Of a stretch of DNA of 61,619 nt, positions 18,081 to 27,106 are shown piece by piece. Position 1 is the stretch's first letter; each line of letters starts with the position of its first letter. Below the pieces are notes generated by a model, which saw nothing but the letters and a program-made list of their open reading frames with translations, had not been told where the DNA came from and did not search any database. Source of the DNA: Actinomycetales bacterium (GTDB lineage Bacteria; Actinomycetota; Actinomycetes; S36-B12). The stretch spans positions 1-61,619 of the forward strand of contig JAGWXF010000020.1 in assembly GCA_018970025.1 (NCBI GenBank), read 5' to 3'. The translations under genes were made by a program, and so were the position numbers.

Positions 18081-18137
18081 CGAGTGGGGTCGCTGGGTAC
18101 CAACGTCCCTGGGAACGACACCGAGTCCTCGGAACCG

Positions 18138-18174
18138 TCGCTGCCCCGAGCGCAAAACGCGACCGGGGCAGCGA
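18138..18174. terminator. Bidirectional hairpin terminator between the propeller gene and sodN
   Basis: TCGCTGCCCCG at 18138-18148 pairs perfectly with CGGGGCAGCGA at 18164-18174; the loop carries a small GCG/CGC stem and AAAA. It sits between two converging genes. Confidence 0.75.
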
Positions 18175-18194
18175 GACAGGAAAGCGACCGCAGG

Positions 18195-18596
18195 TCAGGC
18201 CTGCTTGGTCTCCCAGAAGATGGCTGCGATCTCGTCGATCTTGGCCAGCAGCTGGTCGGCCACCGCCGGGTCGGTGGTGCCCTTGGTGCCGCCGGCACCG
18301 GCGAGCTTGGTCGCCTCGTTGAACAGGGTGTTCAGGTTCGGGTACTTCTCGAAGTGCGGAGCCTTGAAGTAGTCGGTCCACAGCACCCACAGGTGGTGCT
18401 TGACCAGGTCGGAGCGCTCCTCCTTGATGGTCACCGAGCGGGCCTTGAAGTCTGGGTCGTCCGATGCGTGGTACTTGGTCATGCAGGCCTTCACGGACTC
18501 CGCCTCGAGGCGGGCCTGGGCCGGGTCGTACACGCCGCACGGCAGGTCGCAGTGCGCGTAGGCGGTCTGGCGGGGGGCGAGCAGGCGCGAGAGCAT
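18195..18596 (-). CDS. sodN: Nickel superoxide dismutase
   Basis: Converts superoxide to oxygen and hydrogen peroxide in the cytoplasm. The nickel hook HCDLPCGVYDP is present, with ligands His1, Cys2 and Cys6 of the mature protein. The start at 18596 is preferred over two in-frame ATGs at 18623 and 18602: it has GGAAGG at the right distance and leaves a 14-residue propeptide (MLSRLLAPRQTAYA) matching that of S. coelicolor SodN. Precursor 133, mature 119 residues. The maturation peptidase gene is divergent, 81 bases away. Confidence 0.96.
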   Translation of the reverse strand: MLSRLLAPRQTAYAHCDLPCGVYDPAQARLEAESVKACMTKYHASDDPDFKARSVTIKEERSDLVKHHLWVLWTDYFKAPHFEKYPNLNTLFNEATKLAGAGGTKGTTDPAVADQLLAKIDEIAAIFWETKQA

Positions 18597-18677
18597 GGTC
18601 ATCCTTCCGGTGGTCGTCGTCATGCGGAGTCGAGCCTAGCGCCGGAGCGCGTACCCGGCACGGGGCAGGATGCGGCC

Positions 18678-18992
18678 ATGCCAGGTGGATGGTCAGCTGT
18701 CCGGGTCGTCGGCCCGTCCATGGAGCCGGCTGTCCGCAATGGCGACTGGTGGCTGGTTCGGGCCGCGCGGGCCTACCGGCCCCGTGACGTCGTGGCGCTT
18801 CGCCACCCGCATCGACCCGACCTGCTCATCGTGAAGCGGATCATCCGCATCGAGGCCGATGGCTGCTGGGTCGAGGGCGACAACCGGCCCGCCAGCGATG
18901 ACAGCCGGGCCTTCGGCGCGGTGCCGGCTGCCCTGATCGTCGGCCGGCTGATCCTCAGGTACCGCCGAGGACCTCGCGGGCCCGGCCGATGA
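18678..18992 (+). CDS. sodX: Nickel-type superoxide dismutase maturation protease (S26 family)
   Basis: Small signal-peptidase-like protein, 104 residues, that removes the SodN propeptide to expose the N-terminal His. The Ser/Lys dyad is visible in VVGPSMEP and LLIVKRIIRI, and the S26 box GDNRPASDDSRAFG follows. No long membrane anchor is present, as expected for a cytosolic member. Head to head with sodN, so the two may share a control region (18597-18677). Its 3' end overlaps the threonine aldolase gene by 38 bases on the other strand. Confidence 0.93.
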   Translation: MPGGWSAVRVVGPSMEPAVRNGDWWLVRAARAYRPRDVVALRHPHRPDLLIVKRIIRIEADGCWVEGDNRPASDDSRAFGAVPAALIVGRLILRYRRGPRGPGR

Positions 18993-19989
18993 ACGCGTCG
19001 ATGTCGTCCTCGGTCGTATCCCATGAGCACACCCAGCGCACCTCGCCGGCCTGCTCGTCCCAGACATAGAAGGGCGTGTGCTGCTGCAGGGCCGCGATCG
19101 ACTCCTTTGGCAGGACGGCGAAGACCGCATTGGCCTGCACCGGCTGGGTGATGCGAACCCCCGGCAGGTCAACGGCGGCCCGGGCCAGGCGCTGGGCCAT
19201 GGCATTGGCATGGCTGGCATTGCGATGCCACAGGTCCCCCTCGAGCAGGGCGATGAACTGGGCCGAGGCGAAGCGCATCTTGCTGGCGAGCTGCATGTAC
19301 TGCTTGCGGATGTACCCCAGCGACTCGCTGACCCCGAGCGCTGGGTTGAGCAGCACCACGGCCTCCGCGCCGATGGCGCCGTTCTTGGTGCCGCCGAAGC
19401 TCATGGCATCGACCCCGGCGTCGGTGGTGATGGCCCGCAGCGGCACGCCCAGGCTCGCCGCGGCATTCGCGATCCGTGCGCCGTCGAGGTAGAGGTACAG
19501 GCCACGGGCATGCGCGGTGTCGGCGATGGCGCGAATCTCGTCGGGCGTATAGACCGTGCCGTACTCGGTCGACTGGGTGATCAGGACGACCCTGGGCTGG
19601 CTCTGGTGCACGTCGCCCTGCCGCCACTGCAACTCGTCGATGTCCTGCGGGCGCAGCTTGCCGTCTGCCCTGGGGATGTCGAGGATCTTTGAGCCCAGCA
19701 GCCGCTCGGGCGCGCCGGCCTCGTCGACGTTGACATGGGCCGTCGACGCGCAGACGACAGCCTCCCATGACCGCATGAGCGACTGCAGGCCGGTCACGTT
19801 GGCGCCGGTGCCGTTGAAGACCTCGAAGACCTCGACGTGATCGCCGAGGTGCGCGCGGAAGGCGGCCAGGGCGCGCTGCGTCACCGGGTCGTTGCCGTAG
19901 GCAGGGGCGTGGTCGGCATTGGCGCTGGCGATCGCGGCCAGGACGTCAGGGTGGGCGCCGGAGTAGTTGTCGCTTGCCAGTGCGCGCAT
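18955..19989 (-). CDS. Low-specificity threonine aldolase (beta-eliminating lyase family)
   Basis: PLP enzyme of 344 residues that splits threonine or allo-threonine into glycine and acetaldehyde. The N-terminus (LASDNYSGAHPDV) and YGNDPVT are family features; the PLP lysine lies in SFGGTKNGAIG and the phosphate site in NGTGANVTGL. The start has TAATGT six bases upstream (leaderless). Its stop lies inside the 3' end of sodX on the opposite strand (38-base overlap), an unusually long tail-to-tail overlap. Confidence 0.92.
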   Translation of the reverse strand: MRALASDNYSGAHPDVLAAIASANADHAPAYGNDPVTQRALAAFRAHLGDHVEVFEVFNGTGANVTGLQSLMRSWEAVVCASTAHVNVDEAGAPERLLGSKILDIPRADGKLRPQDIDELQWRQGDVHQSQPRVVLITQSTEYGTVYTPDEIRAIADTAHARGLYLYLDGARIANAAASLGVPLRAITTDAGVDAMSFGGTKNGAIGAEAVVLLNPALGVSESLGYIRKQYMQLASKMRFASAQFIALLEGDLWHRNASHANAMAQRLARAAVDLPGVRITQPVQANAVFAVLPKESIAALQQHTPFYVWDEQAGEVRWVCSWDTTEDDIDAFIGRAREVLGGT

Positions 19990-20058
19990 TCGCGGACATT
20001 AGCAATGGCGTGCGTACTGGGCATCGCGCAGCGTGGCCCGGACCATTACGCTCGCGCA

Positions 20059-21027
20059 ATGCTCGCAGCGTTCGCCCACGGCATCAGCCGTGATGATCCG
20101 ATGTCCGCCCTGACCATCGGCCGGATCGAGGCGCCCGAGGTGCCGCAGGACTGGGTGGCGGTGCAGGTCAAGGCGGCCAGCCTCAATCACCACGACCTGT
20201 GGGCCCTCAAGGGCCAGGCGCTGACGGCCGAACGGCTCCCGATGATCCTGGGCACCGATGCGGCCGGGATCACGGCTGACGGCCGCGAGGTGATCGTCCA
20301 TGCCGTGATCGGCGACCCTGGCCCGCGCGGGGACGAGACCCTCGACCCGAAGCGGTCGCTGCTGAGCGAGGTGTATCCGGGGGCGCTGGCGCAGGTGGTG
20401 CGCGTGCCGGCCCGCAACCTCATCGACAAGCCAGCCAGCCTGACGTTCGAGGAGGCAGCCTGCCTGCCGACCGCCTGGCTCACGGCCTACCGGATGATCG
20501 AGACCAAGTCCGGCACGGGCGCGGGGGACACGATCCTGGTCCAGGGCGCGGCCGGCGGGGTAGCCACGGCGCTGATCGTGCTGGGCAAGGCCCTGGGCCG
20601 ACAGGTGTGGGTGACCTCGCGCACGCCCGACAAGCGCGACTGGGCGCTGACGATCGGTGCCGACGCAGCATTCGAGCCGGGGGCGCGCCTGCCCGCCAAG
20701 GTCGATGCGGTGATGGAGACCGTCGGCGAGGCCACCTGGGATCACTCGATGAAGTCGCTGCGGCCGGGTGGCCGGATCGTGATCTCGGGGGCGACGTCCG
20801 GAGCCAACCCTCCAGCCGATCTCAACCGGCTGTTCTTCCTGCAGCTGTCGGTGGTTGGCTCCACCATGGGCACCCGCGAGGAGCTGATCGCACTGGTCGA
20901 CCTGCTCGATCGCACCGGCGTCCGGCCCGTCATCGACCGGGCCTGGCCGCTGGCCGATGGTGCCGAGGCGTTCGCAGCGCTGCTCGGCGGGGATGTCCAC
21001 GGCAAGCTCGTGCTCACGGTCGACTGA
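20059..21027 (+). CDS. Zinc-type alcohol dehydrogenase/quinone oxidoreductase family protein
   Basis: 322-residue MDR-superfamily oxidoreductase with the N-terminal GroES-like domain (KAASLNHHDLWALKG; LGTDAAGIT) and the Rossmann loop VQGAAGGVATALIVLGKALG for NADPH. The catalytic-zinc Cys is absent from the usual position, so it is probably a zinc-free quinone or enone reductase. The true start is the ATG at 20059, with TACGCT six bases upstream; the open frame upstream is non-coding. The 3' end overlaps the Fic gene by 14 bases, tail to tail. Confidence 0.9.
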   Translation: MLAAFAHGISRDDPMSALTIGRIEAPEVPQDWVAVQVKAASLNHHDLWALKGQALTAERLPMILGTDAAGITADGREVIVHAVIGDPGPRGDETLDPKRSLLSEVYPGALAQVVRVPARNLIDKPASLTFEEAACLPTAWLTAYRMIETKSGTGAGDTILVQGAAGGVATALIVLGKALGRQVWVTSRTPDKRDWALTIGADAAFEPGARLPAKVDAVMETVGEATWDHSMKSLRPGGRIVISGATSGANPPADLNRLFFLQLSVVGSTMGTREELIALVDLLDRTGVRPVIDRAWPLADGAEAFAALLGGDVHGKLVLTVD

Positions 21028-22120
21028 CTGCTGACTGCGGCAGGGCCAGGATTTCCAGGAGTTCGTGGTTGATGAACAGCCGTTCCCTGCCGACCCGAAC
21101 GTCGGACACCAGTCCGGCGCCGAGCAGTGACTCGAGCCACTTGGTGGCCGTTGGCCGCGAGACATCGCAACGCTCCATGACGGTCGTGATCCGGCAGTAG
21201 GGCTGCTCGAATAGGGCGGACTGCAGTTCGCTGTCAGCGCTGCCCCGGGAAACGGCGCGAGCGGCGTGGGCGAAGCGCTCCTGGAGTGTCCTGATCTCTC
21301 CGATCTTCTCCAGGGTCGATGTCGACGATTCGGCAACACCGGTCAGCACGTATCGGATCCAGTCCTCCCATGCGCCCTCTGCCGTCACCGACAGGAGCAG
21401 CCGGTAGTACTCGGCCTTCGTCTCGATGAAGTACCGCGATAGGTACAGCAACGGCTGCTGCAGGAGGCCGACATCGGTGAGCATGAGGATGTTGAGGATG
21501 CGTCCCGTCCTTCCATTTCCGTCCGTGAACGGGTGAATCGCCTCGAACTGGTGGTGCGCAGCGGCCATCCGGACGAGCGGATCCATGCCATCGTCGGCGT
21601 GCACGAAGGACTCCCACTCCGAGAGTTTCCGGGCGATGAGGTCTCTCCCCTCAGGCGGGCTGTAGGCGATCTCCCCCGTGAGTGGGTTGCCGATCCTGGT
21701 GCCCGGAAGCGATCGAAGATCCATCACGTGACCCTTGATCGTGCTGCAGACCTGAACGGCGACCGAGGTCGTGAGTCCGCGCGATTGGACCTGTTCGAAG
21801 CCGGCTCGAAGGGCGGTGCGGTATCGCAGGGCCTCCTTCGTCGGGGGATCGGCATGAGCGTCGTCCTGAGCGTGCCTGAAGAGGGCATCGGTCGTCGTGA
21901 CGATGTTCTCGATCTCGGAGCTGGCCTGGGCCTCCAGGAGGGGGATTGCGTTGATGAGTACCGTCGGATTGGGGATCGAGGCTGCAGCGACGTCCAGGCG
22001 AGCGAGCGCTACGCGGGCTGCCACTGCGTCCTTCAGAACGGCCCTAGACTCTAGGTCCTCGACCGGTGGTGGCGGGGGCAGCTCGTTGTGGGGCATGTCA
22101 CGGTGCCAAGGCGTGGCCAT
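21014..22120 (-). CDS. Fic family protein with built-in inhibitory motif and winged helix
   Basis: 368 residues. The Fic core motif is HPFTDGNGRTGR (catalytic His196), which transfers AMP or another nucleotide from NTP to hydroxyl side chains. The N-terminal Fic_N region holds SSEIEN at 67-72, fitting the (S/T)xxxE(G/N) inhibitory motif, so it is a class II, self-inhibited Fic. The C-terminus (about 300-368) is a winged helix (RCDVSRPTATKWLESLLGAG) likely to bind DNA, perhaps its own promoter. It is preceded by a very AT-rich stretch with an inverted repeat. It looks like an accessory gene among core genes. Confidence 0.93.
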   Translation of the reverse strand: MATPWHRDMPHNELPPPPPVEDLESRAVLKDAVAARVALARLDVAAASIPNPTVLINAIPLLEAQASSEIENIVTTTDALFRHAQDDAHADPPTKEALRYRTALRAGFEQVQSRGLTTSVAVQVCSTIKGHVMDLRSLPGTRIGNPLTGEIAYSPPEGRDLIARKLSEWESFVHADDGMDPLVRMAAAHHQFEAIHPFTDGNGRTGRILNILMLTDVGLLQQPLLYLSRYFIETKAEYYRLLLSVTAEGAWEDWIRYVLTGVAESSTSTLEKIGEIRTLQERFAHAARAVSRGSADSELQSALFEQPYCRITTVMERCDVSRPTATKWLESLLGAGLVSDVRVGRERLFINHELLEILALPQSAVSRP

Positions 22121-22149
22121 GGGGTGACCCTGACACAGGATCCCAAAAC

Positions 22150-22178
22150 ATGCAAAAAAATCACGTAAAACTTTGCAT
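22150..22178. promoter_or_regulatory. AT-rich inverted repeat upstream of the Fic gene (candidate operator)
   Basis: ATGCAAA at 22150-22156 and TTTGCAT at 22172-22178 form a perfect 7-bp inverted repeat with a 15-base spacer; a third TTGCAA is at 22191-22196. The block 22141-22186 is the most AT-rich in this part of the window and includes A8. It lies 30 bases before the Fic start. Confidence 0.45.
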
Positions 22179-22231
22179 ATTTTGTCGCCGTTGCAAGGTT
22201 CTTGGCAGGTACGTCGCGCCCGGCTGGTGGG

Positions 22232-22411
22232 CTACTCGTCGTCGGAGTCGTCCAGGCGGGCCAGCCAGGTGGCGAAGCGGTCGATCGCGGCCTCGAACTC
22301 CGGGAACAGGTCGGTGAACTCGCGCAGCCGCTCGGCCAGCCATTCGACGGTGACGTCCTCCTCGCCCCGCCGGCGCTGGAGCTCCTCGATCCCTCGATCC
22401 GTGAAGTACAT
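22232..22411 (-). CDS. Small conserved protein, DUF6104 family
   Basis: 59 residues, starting MYFTDRGIEELQRRRGEE and ending in the acidic tail DDSDDE. The same small protein follows the 2-oxoglutarate decarboxylase/dehydrogenase gene in Streptomyces, where it is uncharacterised (DUF6104). It is mostly helical and highly charged, with an aromatic/acidic middle (LFPEFEAAIDRFATWLARL), and may be a small regulator or subunit. It starts only two bases after the kgd stop, so it is co-transcribed and probably translationally coupled. Confidence 0.85.
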   Translation of the reverse strand: MYFTDRGIEELQRRRGEEDVTVEWLAERLREFTDLFPEFEAAIDRFATWLARLDDSDDE

Positions 22412-22413
22412 GG

Positions 22414-25400
22414 CTACGGCCTCGGCGCGAGCGCCTGGTCAACAGGTGCGAGCGCCTGGTCAACGATGAGGCGCTGCTCCTCCTCGTGGCGGTGGTGCGC
22501 GCCGACGGCAGGCGAGCTCGAGGCGGGCCGGCTCACGACCGAGATGGGCCTGCCGATCACCTCGGGCAGGTTCATCGCGATGAAGCTCCAGGCCCCCTGG
22601 TTCGCAGGCTCCTCCTGCACCCAGCGCACCTGCGCCCCGGGCATCTTGGCGATCGCCTCGGGCAGGGTGCGCACCGGCAGCGGATACAGCCGCTCCAGCC
22701 GGATGATCGCGACGTCGTCGCGCCTTTCGGCCGCGCGCCTGGCAAGCAGGTCGTAGGCGACCTTGCCGCTGCACAGCAGGATCGTGCGCACTCCAGCCGG
22801 GTCGACGGTGTCGTCGCCGATCACCGCGCGGAAGTGCCCGGTGGTGAATTCGTCCTTGCGGGAGACAGCGGCCTTCGCGCGCAGCAGGGACTTGGGCGTG
22901 AAGACGATCAGCGGCCGCACCAGCTCGCTGAGCACCTGCCAGCGCAGCAGGTGGAAGTACGACGCCGGCGTCGACGGCATCGCCACGGTCATGTTGTCCT
23001 GGGCGCATAGCTGCAGGTAGCGCTCGATCCGGGCCGATGAGTGATCCGGGCCCTGGCCCTCGTAGCCGTGGGGCAGCAGCAGGGTCACGTCGGAGCGCTG
23101 CCCCCACTTCTGCTCGCCGGAGGCGATGAACTCGTCGATGATCGTCTGCGCGCCGTCGGCGAAGTCGCCGAACTGCGCCTCCCACATGACCAGGGCATCG
23201 GGCCGCACCACCGAGTACCCGTACTCGAAGCCCATCGCGGCGAACTCGCTGAGCAGGGAGTCGTAGACGTAGAGCTTGCCGCCATCGCGATAGCACTGCT
23301 TGAGCGGCTTGTACTGCCAGCCGGTCTGCTTGTCGACGATCACCATGTGCCGGTGGCCGAAGGTGCCGCGCCTGGAGTCCTGGCCGGCCAGGCGCACGGT
23401 GCGCCCTTCCATCAGCAGCGAGCCGACGGCCAGGGCCTCGCCCATGCCCCAGTCGATGGCGTCCTCGGCGACCATCTGCGCGCGCCGGCTGAGCTGCGGC
23501 TGGAGGCGCGGATGCACGGTGAAGTCCTCGGGCATGTGCAGCTGCGAGTCGATGACCGTCTCGATCTGCTCCTGGGTGATGGCCGTGGGGACGTCCGCCG
23601 CCGGGCTCTGCCGAACCAGCGTGCGCTGGCCAGCCTCGATGATGTCCTGGCTCGCTGGGCTGAAGTGCTCCTCGGTATCCGAATGCGTCTCCTGGAAGAT
23701 GCGCTCGAGCTGATCCTGGAAGTGCCGCAGGGCCTCCTCAGCCTCGTCCACGGTGATATCGCCCCGACCGATGAGCGACTCGGTGTAGTGCTTGCGCACC
23801 GAGCGCTTGCCGTCGATGATCGCGTACATCAGCGGCTGGGTGAGCGATGGGTCGTCGGCCTCGTTGTGGCCGCGCCGCCGGTAGCAGACGAGGTCGATGA
23901 CGACGTCCTTATGGAAGGCCTGGCGGAACTCGAAGGCCAGCCTCGCCACCCGGACCACCGCCTCCGGGTCATCCCCGTTCACGTGGAAGATCGGCGCCTG
24001 GACCATGCGCGCGACGTCGGTGGGGTAGACCGACGATCGGCTGTACTTGGGGCTGGTGGTGAATCCGACCTGGTTGTTCACCACGACATGGACGGTCCCG
24101 CCGGTGCGGTAGCCCTGCAGCTGCGACAGGTGCAGGGTCTCGGCGACCACTCCCTGGCCAGCGAAGGCCGCATCGCCGTGCATGAGGACCGGCAGGATGT
24201 CGAAGCGCCTGTCCTCAGGCAGGAGATCCTGCTTGGCGCGCACGATGCCCTCCAGGACCGGGTTGACGGCCTCAAGATGCGAGGGGTTCGCCGCCAGGTA
24301 GACGCTGGTGGTGGCGCCGTCGTGGCCGGTGTAGGTGCCGGTCGTGCCGAGGTGGTACTTCACGTCGCCAGAGCCCTGGACGGACTCCTCGCCGTAGTGG
24401 CCCTCGAACTCGCGGAACACCTGGGCGTACGACTTGCCGGCGATGTTCGTCAGCACGTTGAGGCGCCCCCGGTGGGGCATGCCGATGGCGACCTCCGCGA
24501 TGCCGGTGCTGGCGGCACTGTCGAGCACGGCGTCCAGCAGCGGGATCAGGGACTCCCCGCCCTCCAGGGAGAAGCGCTTCTGGCCGACGTACTTGGTCTG
24601 CAGGAACGACTCCAGCGCCTCGGCCTCGTTCAGCTTGCGCAGGATTCGCAGCTGCTCGCTCCGATCGGGCTTCTGGTGAGGGATCTCCACCCGCTCCTGG
24701 ATCCAGGCCCGCTGGTCGGGATCCTGGATGTGCATGTACTCGATGCCGATGGTTCGGGTGTAGGAGTTGCGCAGCACGCTGAGGATCTCGCGCAGCTGCA
24801 TCAGCGGCTTGCCGCCGAAGCCCCCCGTTGCGAACTCGCGATCAAGGTCCCACAGCGTCAGCGCATGGGTGAGCACGTCGAGATCGGGGTGCATCCGCTG
24901 GCGGTACTCCAGCGGGTCGATATCGGCCATCAGGTGGCCGCGTACCCGGTAGGCGTGGATGATCTCCTGGACGCGAACCGTCTTGTCCAGGTCGGTCTCA
25001 TGGCTGGCTGAGATGTCGCGCGCCCAGCGGATCGGCTCGTACGGGATGCGCAGCGAGCGGAAGATGTCCTCATAGAACCCGTCGGCACCGAGCAGCAGGG
25101 CATGGACGCGCCTGAGGAACTCGCCAGACTGCGCGCCCTGGATGATCCGGTGGTCGTAGGTCGAGGTCAGGGTCAGGATCTTGGAGACCGCATTGCGCGC
25201 GATGGACTCGGGCGATGCGCCCTCCCACTCGGCCGGGTACTCCAGGGCCCCCACGCCGATGATGCAGCCCTGGCCGCGCATCAGCCGCGGCACCGAGTGA
25301 TTCGTGCCGATCGTCCCCGGATTCGTCAGGGTGATCGTGGTGCCGGCGAAGTCGTCGACGACGAGCTTGCCGCTGCGGGCCTTGCGGATGAGATCCTCGT

Positions 25401-26115
25401 ACGTCGCCCAGAAGTGCGCGAACTCCATGGCCTGGGCGGCCTTGATGTTGGGCACGAGCAGCTGCCGTGAGCCATCCGGCCTGGCCAGGTCGATCGCCAG
25501 GCCGAGGTTGACATCGTCATGGGACTGCACGGCCGGCTTGCCATCGACCTCGACGAACGAGCTGTTCATGGCGGGGATGTCGGCGGTCGCGCGGACGATG
25601 GCCCAGCCGATCAGGTGCGTGAAGCTCACCTTGCCGCCCCGGCCGCGCGCGAGGTGGTTGTTGATGACGATCCGGTTGTCGATGAGGAGCTTGGCTGGGA
25701 CGGCTCGCACGCTCGTCGCGGTCGGCACGCTCAGGCTGTCCTCCATGTTGCCCACGACCCGGGCCGCCGGGCCCTTCAGCACGGTGGCATCGACTGCCGT
25801 CGGGGCCTTGGGGGCACCGGTCTGGCCATCGACTGGATGTGCGAGCGCCGCTGGATCGGCGGGACGCGTGACGTCCGCGATGCGCATCGGCTCGATCGCT
25901 GGCTCAACGTCCAACGCGGCCGCTGGAGGTGCCTGGACGGCGGTGGTCGCACGGGCGGCCGCAACGGGGGAGTGGTCGGCGGGGGAGTAGCCCTCGAAGA
26001 ACTCCCACCAGGCCGGGTCGACGCTGTTCGGGTCACGAAGGAACTGCTCATGGATCTCGTCGACGAGCCATTCATTCGGCCCGAATGCCGCCAGCCTGCT
26101 CTCGTCGGTCGACAC
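22414..26115 (-). CDS. kgd: Multifunctional 2-oxoglutarate decarboxylase/dehydrogenase E1-E2 (Kgd/OdhA/SucA)
   Basis: TCA-cycle enzyme of 1233 residues (M. tuberculosis Kgd 1231). Order: an N-terminal E1-type segment with the OdhI/GarA-class signature FGPNEWLVDEIHEQF; a Pro/Ala linker; an E2-like succinyltransferase domain with TYDHRIIQGAQSG (His); then the ThDP E1 domain with GDAAFAGQGVVAETL and NNQVGFTT, and the transketolase-like C-terminal region. It has no lipoyl domain of its own, as usual. The GTG at 26115 is chosen because the conserved N-terminus STDESRLAAFG starts there; the upstream 27 codons are not conserved in character. A 21-base tandem duplication lengthens the C-terminus (VDQALAP twice). 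Confidence 0.97.
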   Translation of the reverse strand: MSTDESRLAAFGPNEWLVDEIHEQFLRDPNSVDPAWWEFFEGYSPADHSPVAAARATTAVQAPPAAALDVEPAIEPMRIADVTRPADPAALAHPVDGQTGAPKAPTAVDATVLKGPAARVVGNMEDSLSVPTATSVRAVPAKLLIDNRIVINNHLARGRGGKVSFTHLIGWAIVRATADIPAMNSSFVEVDGKPAVQSHDDVNLGLAIDLARPDGSRQLLVPNIKAAQAMEFAHFWATYEDLIRKARSGKLVVDDFAGTTITLTNPGTIGTNHSVPRLMRGQGCIIGVGALEYPAEWEGASPESIARNAVSKILTLTSTYDHRIIQGAQSGEFLRRVHALLLGADGFYEDIFRSLRIPYEPIRWARDISASHETDLDKTVRVQEIIHAYRVRGHLMADIDPLEYRQRMHPDLDVLTHALTLWDLDREFATGGFGGKPLMQLREILSVLRNSYTRTIGIEYMHIQDPDQRAWIQERVEIPHQKPDRSEQLRILRKLNEAEALESFLQTKYVGQKRFSLEGGESLIPLLDAVLDSAASTGIAEVAIGMPHRGRLNVLTNIAGKSYAQVFREFEGHYGEESVQGSGDVKYHLGTTGTYTGHDGATTSVYLAANPSHLEAVNPVLEGIVRAKQDLLPEDRRFDILPVLMHGDAAFAGQGVVAETLHLSQLQGYRTGGTVHVVVNNQVGFTTSPKYSRSSVYPTDVARMVQAPIFHVNGDDPEAVVRVARLAFEFRQAFHKDVVIDLVCYRRRGHNEADDPSLTQPLMYAIIDGKRSVRKHYTESLIGRGDITVDEAEEALRHFQDQLERIFQETHSDTEEHFSPASQDIIEAGQRTLVRQSPAADVPTAITQEQIETVIDSQLHMPEDFTVHPRLQPQLSRRAQMVAEDAIDWGMGEALAVGSLLMEGRTVRLAGQDSRRGTFGHRHMVIVDKQTGWQYKPLKQCYRDGGKLYVYDSLLSEFAAMGFEYGYSVVRPDALVMWEAQFGDFADGAQTIIDEFIASGEQKWGQRSDVTLLLPHGYEGQGPDHSSARIERYLQLCAQDNMTVAMPSTPASYFHLLRWQVLSELVRPLIVFTPKSLLRAKAAVSRKDEFTTGHFRAVIGDDTVDPAGVRTILLCSGKVAYDLLARRAAERRDDVAIIRLERLYPLPVRTLPEAIAKMPGAQVRWVQEEPANQGAWSFIAMNLPEVIGRPISVVSRPASSSPAVGAHHRHEEEQRLIVDQALAPVDQALAPRP
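22427..22464. repeat. Tandem 21-base duplication at the kgd 3' end
   Basis: The 17-mer GCGAGCGCCTGGTCAAC occurs at 22427-22443 and again at 22448-22464, a 21-base period. It adds a second VDQALAP heptapeptide just before the kgd stop codon. Confidence 0.85.
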
Positions 26116-26263
26116 TGGTCGTCCTCTCGCACGTCCGGCCTGCGGGGTAGCAGCGCACCGCCTACCCTGACACGCACCTGTAGGTCGACACCACACTATT
26201 AGGCGCCGGTTTCACGACTGCGGGAAGCGAAGCGTTGACGCACGAAGGGACGGTGATCGCCTG

Positions 26264-27004
26264 ATGCCTGGCGCATTGGACGGTCAGGTGGCGCTGGTGA
26301 CCGGAGGCTCGCGTGGCATCGGCCTGGCCGCGGCCCGCGGGCTCGGCCTGGCGGGCGCGACGGTGATCGTCGTGGGCCAGGATCCCGCGCGCGCCGATGA
26401 GGCGGCGACCTCGCTTCGAGAGGCCGGCATCACGGCTCACGGTCGGGCGTGCAATGTGGCCGATGCAGCCAGCGTTGCCGCGATGCGGGCTGATCTGGGC
26501 TCCCTGGGGGATGTCGACATCCTGGTCGCCAGCGCCGGGGTGATGAGCCAGCGGATGGCCAAGACCCTGCGAACCGACGCCGCGGAGTGGCGTCGGGTCA
26601 TATCGGTCAACCTCGATGGCGTCTTCACCGTGGTCTCGGCGTTCGGCCCGGGCATGGCCGAGCGCCGCTCCGGGCGCATCATCGCCGTGAGCGCGTGCCT
26701 GGGGCGCTTCAGCGGGCCGGGTACCTCGGGGGGCCTGGCCCCGTACCGGGTGAGCAAGGCCGCCGTGAACGCCCTGATCAAGAACCTTGCGGCGGAGACC
26801 GGCCAGGGCTCCCGCGGCGTGCTCGTCGACGCGATGTGCCCGAATCACTGCCGCACCGACATGGGCGGTCCGGATGCCCCTCGTTCGGCTGAGGAGGGCG
26901 CCGAGACGATCATCTGGCTGGCGACTCGCGATGCGAGGTCTGCCGATGGCAGCCCCGCCCCGACCGGCCTGCTCTGGGAGGACCGTGAGGTGGTGCCGTG
27001 GTAG
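26264..27004 (+). CDS. Short-chain dehydrogenase/reductase
   Basis: 246-residue classical SDR with the cofactor loop TGGSRGIGLAAARG, NADP-type strand, and the catalytic Ser (VSACLGRF) with YRVSK. Substrate not predictable. The 148-base gap to kgd (26116-26263) contains both divergent promoters: ACTATTAGG near 26195 could serve this gene. A GATCGCCTG-type weak ribosome site precedes the ATG. Confidence 0.92.
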   Translation: MPGALDGQVALVTGGSRGIGLAAARGLGLAGATVIVVGQDPARADEAATSLREAGITAHGRACNVADAASVAAMRADLGSLGDVDILVASAGVMSQRMAKTLRTDAAEWRRVISVNLDGVFTVVSAFGPGMAERRSGRIIAVSACLGRFSGPGTSGGLAPYRVSKAAVNALIKNLAAETGQGSRGVLVDAMCPNHCRTDMGGPDAPRSAEEGAETIIWLATRDARSADGSPAPTGLLWEDREVVPW

Positions 27005-27106
27005 CCCATGGCCAGGAGGTGTCGGCGCGCCACACGTAGGTCGGGGCGACTACGGGATACTTTGGGCGATTTCAGTGACTCGTCCCTGGACGATTACAGT
27101 TGCCCC

